From: Mycobacterium scrofulaceum
GTDB lineage: Bacteria; Actinomycetota; Actinomycetes; Mycobacteriales; Mycobacteriaceae
Length of the DNA: 64,000 bases
Reading direction: 5' to 3'
Assembly (NCBI RefSeq): GCF_001667885.1
Contig: NZ_LZJW01000102.1
Span: forward strand, 62,001-126,000
The notes under the pieces were generated by a model. That model was not told the origin of the DNA and made no database searches. It worked only from the letters and a program-made list of their open reading frames with translations. Numbering within the stretch: position 1 is the first letter of the stretch; each line of letters opens with the position of its first letter. Positions 44,142 through 51,333 of the stretch are shown piece by piece. A program made the translations under genes and the position numbers.

Positions 44142-45482
44142 ATGAGCGGGTTACCGGCCGGACGGCACTACTTCCGGGGTGATGACGGCTACGAGGCGGC
44201 CCGCCGCGGCACCGTCTGGCACCAGCGGGTGCCCGCGCGCCACCCCGAGGTGATCGTGCAGGCCGTCGACGCGGACGACATCGCCGCCGGGATCCGCTAC
44301 GCCAAGGCCCACGGGCTCAAGGTCAGCATCGTTTCGGGCGGACACAGCTTCGCGGCCAGCCACCTGCGCGACGGCTCCGTGCTGCTCGACGTCAGCCGGC
44401 TCGACCACGCCGTCATCGACGCCGAGCAGCGCCTCGCCCGGGTTGGCCCGGGCAAGGGCGGCAGCCTGCTGATGGCCGACCTCGAGGCGCAGGGCCTGTT
44501 CTTTCCCGGCGGTCACTGCAGGGGCGTCTGTCTGGGTGGCTACCTGTTGCAGGGCGGGTACGGCTGGAACAGTCGCGTCTACGGCCCGGCCTGCGAGAGC
44601 GTCGTCGGCCTCGACGTCGTAACCGCCGAGGGCGAACAGATCCACTGCGACGCCAGCAACAACGCCGACCTCTACTGGGCCGCCCGGGGTGCCGGCCCCG
44701 GCTTCTTCGGTGTGGTCACGTCGTTCTACCTCAAGCTCTATCCGCGCCCCGGCGCCTGCGGCACCAGCGTCTACGTCTACCCGTTCGAGTTGGCCGACGA
44801 GGTTTTCACCTGGACCCGGGCGGTCAGCGCCGAAGTGGACCCGCGCGTCGAGCTGCAGGCGGTGGCCTCGCGCGGCGAACCGAACATGGGCATCGACACC
44901 CCGGTCATCTCGCTGGCGTCGCCCGCCTTCGCGGACTCCGACGAGGAGGCCGAAAAGGCCCTGGCCCTGTTCGGCACCTGCCCGGTCGCCGATCGGGCGC
45001 TCGTCAAGATTCCTTACCTGCCAACCGATTTGCCGAGCTGGTATGACGTGGCGATGAGCCACTACCTGTCCGATCACCATTACGCGGTCGACAACATGTG
45101 GACGTCGGCGCCCGCCGAAGACCTGCTGCCGGGCATCCGCACGATCCTGGACACGATGCCTCCGCATCCCGCCCACTTCCTCTGGCTGAACTGGGGCCCC
45201 TGCCCGCCGCGCCAGGACATGGCCTACAGCATCGAGGGCGACATCTACCTCGCGCTCTACGGTTCGTGGAAGGACCCGGCCGACGAGGCGAAGTATGCCG
45301 ACTGGGCGCGCTCCAACATGGCCGCGATGTCCGAACACGCGATCGGCATTCAGCTGGCCGACGAAAACCTCGGCCAGCGTCCCGCGCGGTTCGCGAGCGA
45401 CGCCGCCATGGCCAAGCTCGACCGCGTGCGCGCCGAATACGACCCCGACGGCTTGTTCAACAGCTGGATGGGTCGACTCTGA
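44142..45482 (+). CDS. FAD-linked oxidase, berberine-bridge-enzyme (BBE) type with bicovalent flavin
   Basis: 446 residues. The FAD-binding PCMH domain spans about 25-200. Both anchor residues for a doubly linked FAD are present: His68 in SGGHSF and Cys126 in GGHCRGV (usually GGHC-P-T-V). The BBE C-terminal segment YDPDGLFNSWMGRL is present. Such enzymes oxidise sugars, polyphenols, alkaloids or aromatic polyketides and pass electrons to O2. ATG 44142 has GGGAGG six bases ahead. Its stop overlaps the start of the next gene (TGATG), so it is tightly coupled to the phloretin-hydrolase-like protein. Confidence 0.88.
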   Translation: MSGLPAGRHYFRGDDGYEAARRGTVWHQRVPARHPEVIVQAVDADDIAAGIRYAKAHGLKVSIVSGGHSFAASHLRDGSVLLDVSRLDHAVIDAEQRLARVGPGKGGSLLMADLEAQGLFFPGGHCRGVCLGGYLLQGGYGWNSRVYGPACESVVGLDVVTAEGEQIHCDASNNADLYWAARGAGPGFFGVVTSFYLKLYPRPGACGTSVYVYPFELADEVFTWTRAVSAEVDPRVELQAVASRGEPNMGIDTPVISLASPAFADSDEEAEKALALFGTCPVADRALVKIPYLPTDLPSWYDVAMSHYLSDHHYAVDNMWTSAPAEDLLPGIRTILDTMPPHPAHFLWLNWGPCPPRQDMAYSIEGDIYLALYGSWKDPADEAKYADWARSNMAAMSEHAIGIQLADENLGQRPARFASDAAMAKLDRVRAEYDPDGLFNSWMGRL

Positions 45483-46291
45483 TGGCCGGCGACCTCTATC
45501 TGGGTTACCGCGGAGACGACGCGAACACTCCGTTCGGCAAGTTCTTCACGCCCGAGATGGCCCCGCTGCCACGCCATGTCGTCGAGGCACTCGAGCACGG
45601 GCCGCAGGGCGCCATGGCGCTGCCGTCGTTCGACGATGCGGCGCGCGTCGCCGACGACGGCTACCAGCAGACCGAAAACGGGTACGGGGTCCTCGACGAC
45701 GGGGGCTATCAGGTGTCGGTACGCACCGACATGCCCGAGGTCACCCCGGCGATGTGGTCCTGGTGGTTCGGCTGGCACGGCTGCGACACCCGTCGGTACA
45801 AGCTGTGGCATCCGCGCGCGCACCTGTGCGCCGCCTGGAAGGACGGCGACGATACCGGCCGCCGCGGGGCCCAGCGCTACATCGGCCGCTGGTCGTTGAT
45901 CAGCGAGTACATCGGCTCGACAATGCTCAACGGCGCAATCCAATTCGTCGACCCATCGAGCATGGGCTGCCCGCCCGACGACGACCGTGCGGTGGCGATC
46001 TGTGCCCGGCTCGGATCCAGTGAGGCCCCCGTGGACGTCGGCTGGTTCATCCACCATGTCCGGTCCACCCCGGACGGGGCGGAGATGCGGTCGCGGTTCT
46101 GGATGGGCGGACGGCACATCGAGGTGCGCAACGTTCCCGGCGTCGCGTCGCGGGCGGTGCGCCCCATCGCCTCGCGGGTGCTCGGCAACGCCGAGGCCAG
46201 CGCGCGCAATTTGATGGTGCACTGCGCCCAGGAGATGAACCACCTGGCGGACTTTCTGCCGAGACTTCACGAAGCCTTCGGCGACGAGTAG
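45482..46291 (+). CDS. DAPG/phloretin hydrolase family C-C hydrolase
   Basis: 269 residues resembling PhlG (2,4-diacetylphloroglucinol hydrolase) and phloretin hydrolase, zinc enzymes that cut the C-C bond between an aromatic ring and an acyl group. Candidate zinc/catalytic residues can be read: His110 and His114 in LWHPRAH, Glu142 in ISEYIG, His191/His192 in WFIHHVR, His247 in MVHCAQEMNH and His254. The segment MWSWWFGWHGCDTRRYKLWHP is highly characteristic. It overlaps the oxidase stop by one base pair step (TGATG). The family call is from motif memory; the substrate is inferred. Confidence 0.72.
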   Translation: MAGDLYLGYRGDDANTPFGKFFTPEMAPLPRHVVEALEHGPQGAMALPSFDDAARVADDGYQQTENGYGVLDDGGYQVSVRTDMPEVTPAMWSWWFGWHGCDTRRYKLWHPRAHLCAAWKDGDDTGRRGAQRYIGRWSLISEYIGSTMLNGAIQFVDPSSMGCPPDDDRAVAICARLGSSEAPVDVGWFIHHVRSTPDGAEMRSRFWMGGRHIEVRNVPGVASRAVRPIASRVLGNAEASARNLMVHCAQEMNHLADFLPRLHEAFGDE

Positions 46292-46305
46292 GGGCGTGGG
46301 CGCGA

Positions 46306-47235
46306 CTACGCGCGGGCGGCCGCCGACGGTTGCGGCTGACGAATCGGACTGGCGCCGTCCGCTTTTCGGGCCGTGCCCAGGTGCCCCGCCACCAGCACCA
46401 GCAGGCACCCGGCAAGCTGAAGGGGAGATGGGCGCTCGGCGAGCGCAACAGCGCCGAGTGCGACAGCACCCACCGGCGTCAGCAACAAGATGGCAGAACT
46501 GACGGCGCTGGGTAGCCGGCCCGAGCAGAAGGCCACGAGTAGCCAGCCGAATAATTGCCCGGTGATGGCGACCAAGACCAGCCAACCGATCGCCCGCCAA
46601 CCCGGCCAGACCTGCAGGCCGTGCCACCACGGCCCGACGGCCACCGCAACGACCGCCGACGTCGCGAGCACGACGGTGTAGGTCTGCATGGGTTTACCGG
46701 CTTGCCCGCCGCGCCGCAGCAGAAAGAGAAAGCCGGAGTAGCACAGTGCTGCCCCCACGGCGTGCACCGTCCCGCGACCCGGATCGCTACCCGAAATTCC
46801 GTGTTCGACCATGCCGCCGGCAAGGAGAACGCCGACCAGGAGCACCGGCAGCGTCAGCGCGAATCGGCGCGAGATCGGCTCACGATCGATGAGCCGACTC
46901 AACAGCGGGACGACGGCAACCTGCGCGTTGACCAGAACGGTCGACAACCCCGCTCCCACCTCTCCGATGGCCTGAGTCCACATCAACATGTCGCCGGCGA
47001 ATAAGGCGCCACAGAACGCGGCCGACAACAGGCCGCCGCTTGACATGCCGCCATGGCGCCGACATTCGCGGATCGCGAGGGCCAAAACCACAGGTAGAGC
47101 GATGAGGCAGCGTGCGGCCGTGGCGGTGGCCGGCGTGGTGGCGGCGACCTTGAGCAGCACCGCGGACGCCGACACGGACAGGGCGCCCGTCGCCAACCCG
47201 ACCCGATCTAGCGAGCGTGCGGAAACGGTTCTCAT
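46306..47235 (-). CDS. EamA/DMT superfamily transporter
   Basis: 309 residues with ten hydrophobic helices in two EamA repeats (about 10-140 and 160-295), for example LATGALSVSASAVLLKVAA at the start and ILLLTPVGAVALGAVALAE near the end. The family exports amino acids and other metabolites. The start MRTVSARS (47235) is chosen because an earlier ATG (47277) would place the inverted repeat at 47257-47288 inside the gene and lacks a ribosome-binding site. It diverges from a CGNR regulator, which probably controls it. Confidence 0.82.
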   Translation of the reverse strand: MRTVSARSLDRVGLATGALSVSASAVLLKVAATTPATATAARCLIALPVVLALAIRECRRHGGMSSGGLLSAAFCGALFAGDMLMWTQAIGEVGAGLSTVLVNAQVAVVPLLSRLIDREPISRRFALTLPVLLVGVLLAGGMVEHGISGSDPGRGTVHAVGAALCYSGFLFLLRRGGQAGKPMQTYTVVLATSAVVAVAVGPWWHGLQVWPGWRAIGWLVLVAITGQLFGWLLVAFCSGRLPSAVSSAILLLTPVGAVALGAVALAERPSPLQLAGCLLVLVAGHLGTARKADGASPIRQPQPSAAARA

Positions 47236-47256
47236 GTCCCGGTGGGTACCCAACTG

Positions 47257-47288
47257 CCTAATGGGTAAATCGCTCATTATCCATTAGG
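47257..47288. promoter_or_regulatory. Inverted repeat between EamA and CGNR genes
   Basis: CCTAATGG (47257-47264) and CCATTAGG (47281-47288) are exact reverse complements with 16 bases between them. The patch is AT-rich, ends nine bases before the CGNR ATG, and covers the expected -10 region of the rightward gene (CATTAT at 47275-47280). Confidence 0.5.
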
Positions 47289-47297
47289 GTAGGTGTC

Positions 47298-47906
47298 ATG
47301 CTGCGTTCGGAAGCGGCCGATCTCGACCTGCGCGGGGGCCATCCCGCAGTCGATTTGGTCAACACGGTGGCGTGGCGGGGCGACGCCCATCGCCGCACGG
47401 AGTACCTGGCGGACTATTCCGACCTGGTGGCGTGGGCACAGCACGCCGGGATCTTGTCGCTTCGCGAGGCGAGCACCCTGTCCGGGGGCATTGGCCGGGA
47501 CGCGGCCGCCGCCGCACGAACGCTGCAGCGGACGAAGCAACTCCGGGAGGCGCTGCACCGGATGTGGACCGGGTCCGGGTCGGCCCGTGACGCCGAGAAG
47601 GTTGCCGACGCCTACCGATCAGCCCTGCGGGCCAGGCGCCTGGTCATCGATCGGGACGCGGCCGGATGGCAGGAGTTCGCGCTGACGGTGCAAACGCCGC
47701 TGCATCGGCTGGCCGTCGAGGCGGTGGCCTTCCTGACCGGCGGCCCGGCGTCGCGCGTCAAGCGGTGCGGTGACGACGACTGTGGCTGGTTGTTTCTGGA
47801 CACCAGCCACCGCCAGAATCGCCGCTGGTGCAGCACGGCCGACTGCGGCAACCGGGCGCGCGTTCGCAGGTTCTACGAGCGCACCCGGGACAACGCAGGT
47901 CGTTAA
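47298..47906 (+). CDS. CGNR zinc-finger/ABATE-domain regulator
   Basis: 202 residues. The N-terminal ABATE domain has GGHPAVDLVNTVAWRG (residues about 13-28), and a helical middle follows. The C-terminal CGNR zinc finger is RVKRCGDDDCGWLFLDTSHRQNRRWCSTADCGNRARVRRFYERTR (residues about 152-196), with the four cysteines C-x4-C and C-x4-C. Proteins of this family are stress-related transcription factors, often paired with transporters. It diverges from the EamA gene. Its stop overlaps that of the convergent DUF4407 gene by four bases. Confidence 0.87.
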   Translation: MLRSEAADLDLRGGHPAVDLVNTVAWRGDAHRRTEYLADYSDLVAWAQHAGILSLREASTLSGGIGRDAAAAARTLQRTKQLREALHRMWTGSGSARDAEKVADAYRSALRARRLVIDRDAAGWQEFALTVQTPLHRLAVEAVAFLTGGPASRVKRCGDDDCGWLFLDTSHRQNRRWCSTADCGNRARVRRFYERTRDNAGR

Positions 47907-49669
47907 GCGGGGGGAAGTTGGCGCGGGCCTTCGGGGGAGTCCAACTCGGCTGGCCCGTCGCGCTTGGTGAGTTCCCGTTCGTCGCTTCGGTGCGCCTTCC
48001 CCAGCGCCGATGCGTGACGGCCCGCACCGCCGAGCCGCGGGCGAGCGGACCGGCCGACGTCGTCTCGGACCGAATCGATGAAACCCCGTGCGGGGGAGGG
48101 GGATTCACCGGAGGTAGCGGGCCGCCCGGGACGTTCGCCGGCCTCGGAGCTTTCCGAGTCGACCGTGACTCGGTGGGTGCGTCGCAGCGCGAAGGTGATC
48201 TCCTCGACCTCTTCGAAGACCTGGCGCGCCGTGCGCAGCGGTGTGGTCGTGGTGTCGATCACCCGCCCCACAAACGGGGGCACCAGCGGACGAATCCACC
48301 GCGCGGCGGCCTTGGTGACGTCCGGAATCGACGGGATGAGCGGCGTGCCGCGTTCTTCGGGCGCCGCCACGTCGCGCTGGACGGGCGCGGGCAGGTTCTC
48401 CACGTCGGCGGTCGGCACCGGGGCGGGCAGGGCGACAATCGCCCGGCTGGCCGCCTCGGCTTCCGCGGCGATGGGCAGAAAGATGTCTTCGTCGGCCGGC
48501 TCGATGGGGCGTTGCGACGACGCCCGCACTGGCGGATCGACGGCGTCCGCGATTCGGCGGCGTTGCTGCTCCCGGTCGATCTCGGTCTGCGCCTCGATGG
48601 CCAGCCGGGCCTGAGTGAGTTGGTGCTCGGCCCACATGATTTCGGCCTCGCGGCGGACCTCGGCCCGCTTGATCGCGATCGCGGTGTCGGCCTCGAGCTC
48701 CGCGCGTTCGCGCTCCGCGCGCGCCGCGGCACGCCGGTCCTGTGGGGTCTCGCCGCGCCACCGCCTCAGGATCAGGGGTAACAGGTAGAGCAGCACGCAG
48801 AACGCGACCGTCAGCAGCCGCAACGTCAGTGCGCCGGCGTCGGTAGCGGTCAGGTCGTTCATCGCGACCCAGCGGGCGCCCAGGCCGCGGTCGGCGCCCG
48901 CGACCACGCCGCGGCGCGCCTCGTCGAGGGCCTGCTGCTCGCGGGAGATCGTGGCGTCCAGCTCGGGGGCCTGGCGATCGCGGGCCGCGAGTGCGTTGTC
49001 CAACTCATGCTGGGCGTCCGCCAGAAGCTCGTTCGCCGTTCGTGTTTCGGGCCCGGCACCGGGAACTCCGGTGATGCGGGTCTGCGGGCAGGCGGGGGTG
49101 GGATGGTATTCGCAGCGGGCGACCACCAGTGCCCGATCCTGCTCCTGGTGGGCGCCGTCGACGGCGCTGTCGAGCGCGGCCCGCGCATCCCTGGTTTGTT
49201 GCAGGGTCGCCGACGCCTGCGCGACGGCCGGCGCCGAGCCGGCGCCGCGCAGGGCGCGCTCGTCGAGGCGATGGTCGATCGAACCGGACAGCAGCACGAG
49301 TGCTGCCAGTTCGCCGACGACGACCCCGAGTGCGGCCCCGACCGCTACGCGTCCGGCCACGCCGGCCCAGCCGCGGGGAGAACCTGACGTGGCGGCGCGG
49401 GCAACCGCGGCGACCAAAAGGCCGAAGACCACCGTCACCGGCAATACGGACGGGAGTGATCCGTGGCCCGCCTCGCTGACCGCCACGGTCGCGACGAGCC
49501 AGGCCAGCACCGCTCCGAACAACACCACCGCGCCGGCGCCGGTCTCAGCGGCGTGCGTGGACCGCTCGTGAGGCTCGCCCGGTTCGCGCCATTGCCCGCC
49601 GCCCAGCCACGTGAGCAGGCCGCCAGGCCACAGCGCCGAGCGTTTCCGGGTAACTTCCTGGGCGCACAT
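47903..49669 (-). CDS. DUF4407 membrane protein (Rv1779c-like)
   Basis: 588 residues. Four membrane helices are visible: two near 50-95 (AGAVVLFGAVLAWLVATVAVS, VLPVTVVFGLLVAAVA), one near 110-130 (VGAALGVVVGELAALVLLSGS) and one near 290 (LLTVAFCVLLYLLPLIL). The long loop 130-280 is helical and coiled. The C-terminal cytoplasmic part begins with ERERAELEADTAIAIKRAEVRREAEIMWAEHQL, a coiled coil, and ends in a low-complexity, acidic/proline tail. Start 49669 has GGGAGGTG seven bases ahead. From memory, Rv1779c in M. tuberculosis is a similar-size membrane protein beside Rv1780 and malQ, matching this layout. Confidence 0.78.
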   Translation of the reverse strand: MCAQEVTRKRSALWPGGLLTWLGGGQWREPGEPHERSTHAAETGAGAVVLFGAVLAWLVATVAVSEAGHGSLPSVLPVTVVFGLLVAAVARAATSGSPRGWAGVAGRVAVGAALGVVVGELAALVLLSGSIDHRLDERALRGAGSAPAVAQASATLQQTRDARAALDSAVDGAHQEQDRALVVARCEYHPTPACPQTRITGVPGAGPETRTANELLADAQHELDNALAARDRQAPELDATISREQQALDEARRGVVAGADRGLGARWVAMNDLTATDAGALTLRLLTVAFCVLLYLLPLILRRWRGETPQDRRAAARAERERAELEADTAIAIKRAEVRREAEIMWAEHQLTQARLAIEAQTEIDREQQRRRIADAVDPPVRASSQRPIEPADEDIFLPIAAEAEAASRAIVALPAPVPTADVENLPAPVQRDVAAPEERGTPLIPSIPDVTKAAARWIRPLVPPFVGRVIDTTTTPLRTARQVFEEVEEITFALRRTHRVTVDSESSEAGERPGRPATSGESPSPARGFIDSVRDDVGRSARPRLGGAGRHASALGKAHRSDERELTKRDGPAELDSPEGPRQLPPA

Positions 49670-49865
49670 CGAAAACACCTCCCAAGCCAACAAGCCTCCC
49701 AGGCGACCGCCCGTCGGATCGAATCGAAGCCCCCCGCGTGTGGCGTGCTTCACAATGCGGCGGCCGCCCGGCCGATCCCGCCGGGGAGCCGTGGCGGTCG
49801 CGGATTTCTGCGACGCGTCCAGATCAGCGACGGTTCCGGCGGCCGACGTGAGACGGTATGAGCCT

Positions 49866-50423
49866 ATGGAGACTCACGATTTTGTGACCTACGAGGAGTT
49901 CGGCCGCCGATTCTTCGAGGTCGCTGTCACTCCCGAGCGTGTCGCCGCCGCTTTCGCCGACATCGCCGGCAACGAGTTCGCCATGGAGCCCATCGCTCAG
50001 GGCCCCGGCGGGATCGCGAAGGTCAGCGCCAACGTCAAGATCCATGAGCCCAAGGTCACGCGCCGCCTGGGTGACAGCATCACGTTCATCATCCACATCC
50101 CGTTGTCGATCGACCTCCTGCTCGACCTCCGCCTCGACAAACAGCGGTTCGTCGTCTCCGGGGACATCGCACTGCGCGCCACGGCGCGCGCCGCCGAGCC
50201 GCTGTTGCTGATCGTCGACGTCGCCAAGCCCCGGCCCTCCGACATCACCGTCAACGTGTCATCGAAGTCGTTCCGCGGGGAGGTGCTGCGCATCCTCGCC
50301 GGGGTCGACGGCGAGATCCGCCGATTCGTCGCCCAATACGTCGCCGAGGAGATCGACTCGCCGCAGTCGCAAGCCGCGCAGATCATCGACGTCGCGCAGC
50401 AGTTGCAGGAGGCCTGGCCCTAG
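49866..50423 (+). CDS. Conserved hypothetical protein (Rv1780-like)
   Basis: 185 residues, no signal peptide and no membrane helix. The protein alternates beta strands and helices (ANVKIHEPKVTRRLGDSITFIIHIPLSIDLLLDLRLDKQRFVVSGDIALRATA), suggestive of a lipid-binding or START-like beta sheet closed by a C-terminal helix (RRFVAQYVAEEIDSPQSQAAQIIDVAQQL). Function unknown. Its position between the DUF4407 gene and (further on) malQ and eccB5 is the position I recall for Rv1780, which is of similar length. Confidence 0.72.
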   Translation: METHDFVTYEEFGRRFFEVAVTPERVAAAFADIAGNEFAMEPIAQGPGGIAKVSANVKIHEPKVTRRLGDSITFIIHIPLSIDLLLDLRLDKQRFVVSGDIALRATARAAEPLLLIVDVAKPRPSDITVNVSSKSFRGEVLRILAGVDGEIRRFVAQYVAEEIDSPQSQAAQIIDVAQQLQEAWP

Positions 50424-50535
50424 GGCCTGCGCTCGACGCATAGCCCCGCTCGTCCGGGGGTACTCAGTGCGTTGCGCGCTGGTCGCCTGTGCTGCCGTAC
50501 CGGCGCGATCATCAGTTGTGGGAGGAGCGGGGATC

Positions 50536-50964
50536 TTGGCTCGTGTAGATGTCTCGGTGTCGTCGGAGGTGGACCCGGAGGCGGCCTGGAAGCTGGCGTC
50601 GGACCTAGGCCGATTCGACGAGTGGATGACGATTTTCGCCGGCTGGCGCGGACCCGTCCCCGACAAGATCGAGGAGGGCACGTGCGTTTCGTCGTGCGTG
50701 AAGGTCAAGGGGTTCCGCAACGTCATTCATTGGACGGTCACCCGCTACGACGAACCCAAAGCGATTGAGCTGCAAGGCCGCGGCCGAGGGGGGATCCGCC
50801 TCGGGGTGGCCATGACGGTCACGCCCAAGGATTCGGGAACCGACTTTCATCTCACGGCCGACCTGCGGGGTGGATTGCTCAGCGGGCCCATCGGCGGGTT
50901 GGTCGCCCGGGTGCTCCGCTCGGACGTGGAGAAGTCGGTGAAGAACCTGGCCGCGCTGCAATAG
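50536..50964 (+). CDS. SRPBCC (START-like) family protein
   Basis: 142 residues from TTG 50536, which has GGAGGAG eight bases ahead. The polyketide-cyclase/dehydrase pattern can be read: DVSVSSEVDPEAAWKLASDLGRFDEWMTIFAGW at the N-terminus, then CVKVKGFRNVIHWTVTRYDEPKAIELQG and the closing helix LVARVLRSDVEKSVKNLAAL. Proteins of this fold bind hydrophobic ligands; in mycobacteria many are of unknown function. The longer frame to 50467 is weak sequence without a site. Confidence 0.78.
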   Translation: MARVDVSVSSEVDPEAAWKLASDLGRFDEWMTIFAGWRGPVPDKIEEGTCVSSCVKVKGFRNVIHWTVTRYDEPKAIELQGRGRGGIRLGVAMTVTPKDSGTDFHLTADLRGGLLSGPIGGLVARVLRSDVEKSVKNLAALQ

Positions 50965-50974
50965 GCTGCAGGCG

Positions 50975-51244
50975 CTACCGCACCGCGTGGCCGATCGGCC
51001 ACTCCCGTTCCGCCTGGCGAATCCGCCTGCGGTCCATGGCGAGCCAGTCCAGCCCGGCCCCGAACGCGAGCAGGGCGACGATCGCCGCGGCGACACCCGC
51101 GCCGGCGTGGCCGAGGGCGAACGTCGCCACGCACACGATGAAGGCCAGCGCTGCCGCACCGACGATGACGAGCCCGGGGGTGCGTTCGAGATCGGGTGCC
51201 GATTCACGGCGGCTGTTCGGAGCGGGGTCGGGGCTGTGGCTCAT
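50975..51244 (-). CDS. Small membrane protein, UsfY-like
   Basis: 89 residues: a polar N-terminus, two hydrophobic helices (GLVIVGAAALAFIVCVATFALG and AGVAAAIVALLAFGAGLDWLA), then a charged tail RRRIRQAEREW. The order 'G-x-x-L-I-V... A-F-x-x-G-H ... L-x-W-L-A ... RRIR ... W' recalls UsfY, the SigF-regulated protein encoded upstream of usfX-sigF in mycobacteria. This match is from memory and is moderate. It is supported by the SigF-type promoter ahead of the gene. ATG 51244 has AGGAGA six bases ahead. Confidence 0.6.
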   Translation of the reverse strand: MSHSPDPAPNSRRESAPDLERTPGLVIVGAAALAFIVCVATFALGHAGAGVAAAIVALLAFGAGLDWLAMDRRRIRQAEREWPIGHAVR

Positions 51245-51289
51245 GGGGCGTCTCCTCTGGTCAATTCCTTTGGGCCGCTTAGGTGGTGC

Positions 51290-51314
51290 TACCCGGAAAG
51301 CCGTCGGGACAAAC
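51290..51314 (-). promoter_or_regulatory. SigF-type promoter for the UsfY-like gene
   Basis: Read on the minus strand: GTTT (51314-51311), 16 bases, GGGTA (51294-51290). The mycobacterial SigF consensus is GTTT-N15-17-GGGTA, so both boxes and the spacing are exact. A start site near 51283 would give a leader of about 39 bases before ATG 51244. The element lies entirely in the 89-base gap downstream of the molybdo-oxidoreductase gene. Confidence 0.72.
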
Positions 51315-51333
51315 GACTGTGGCGTCGGCGCGA

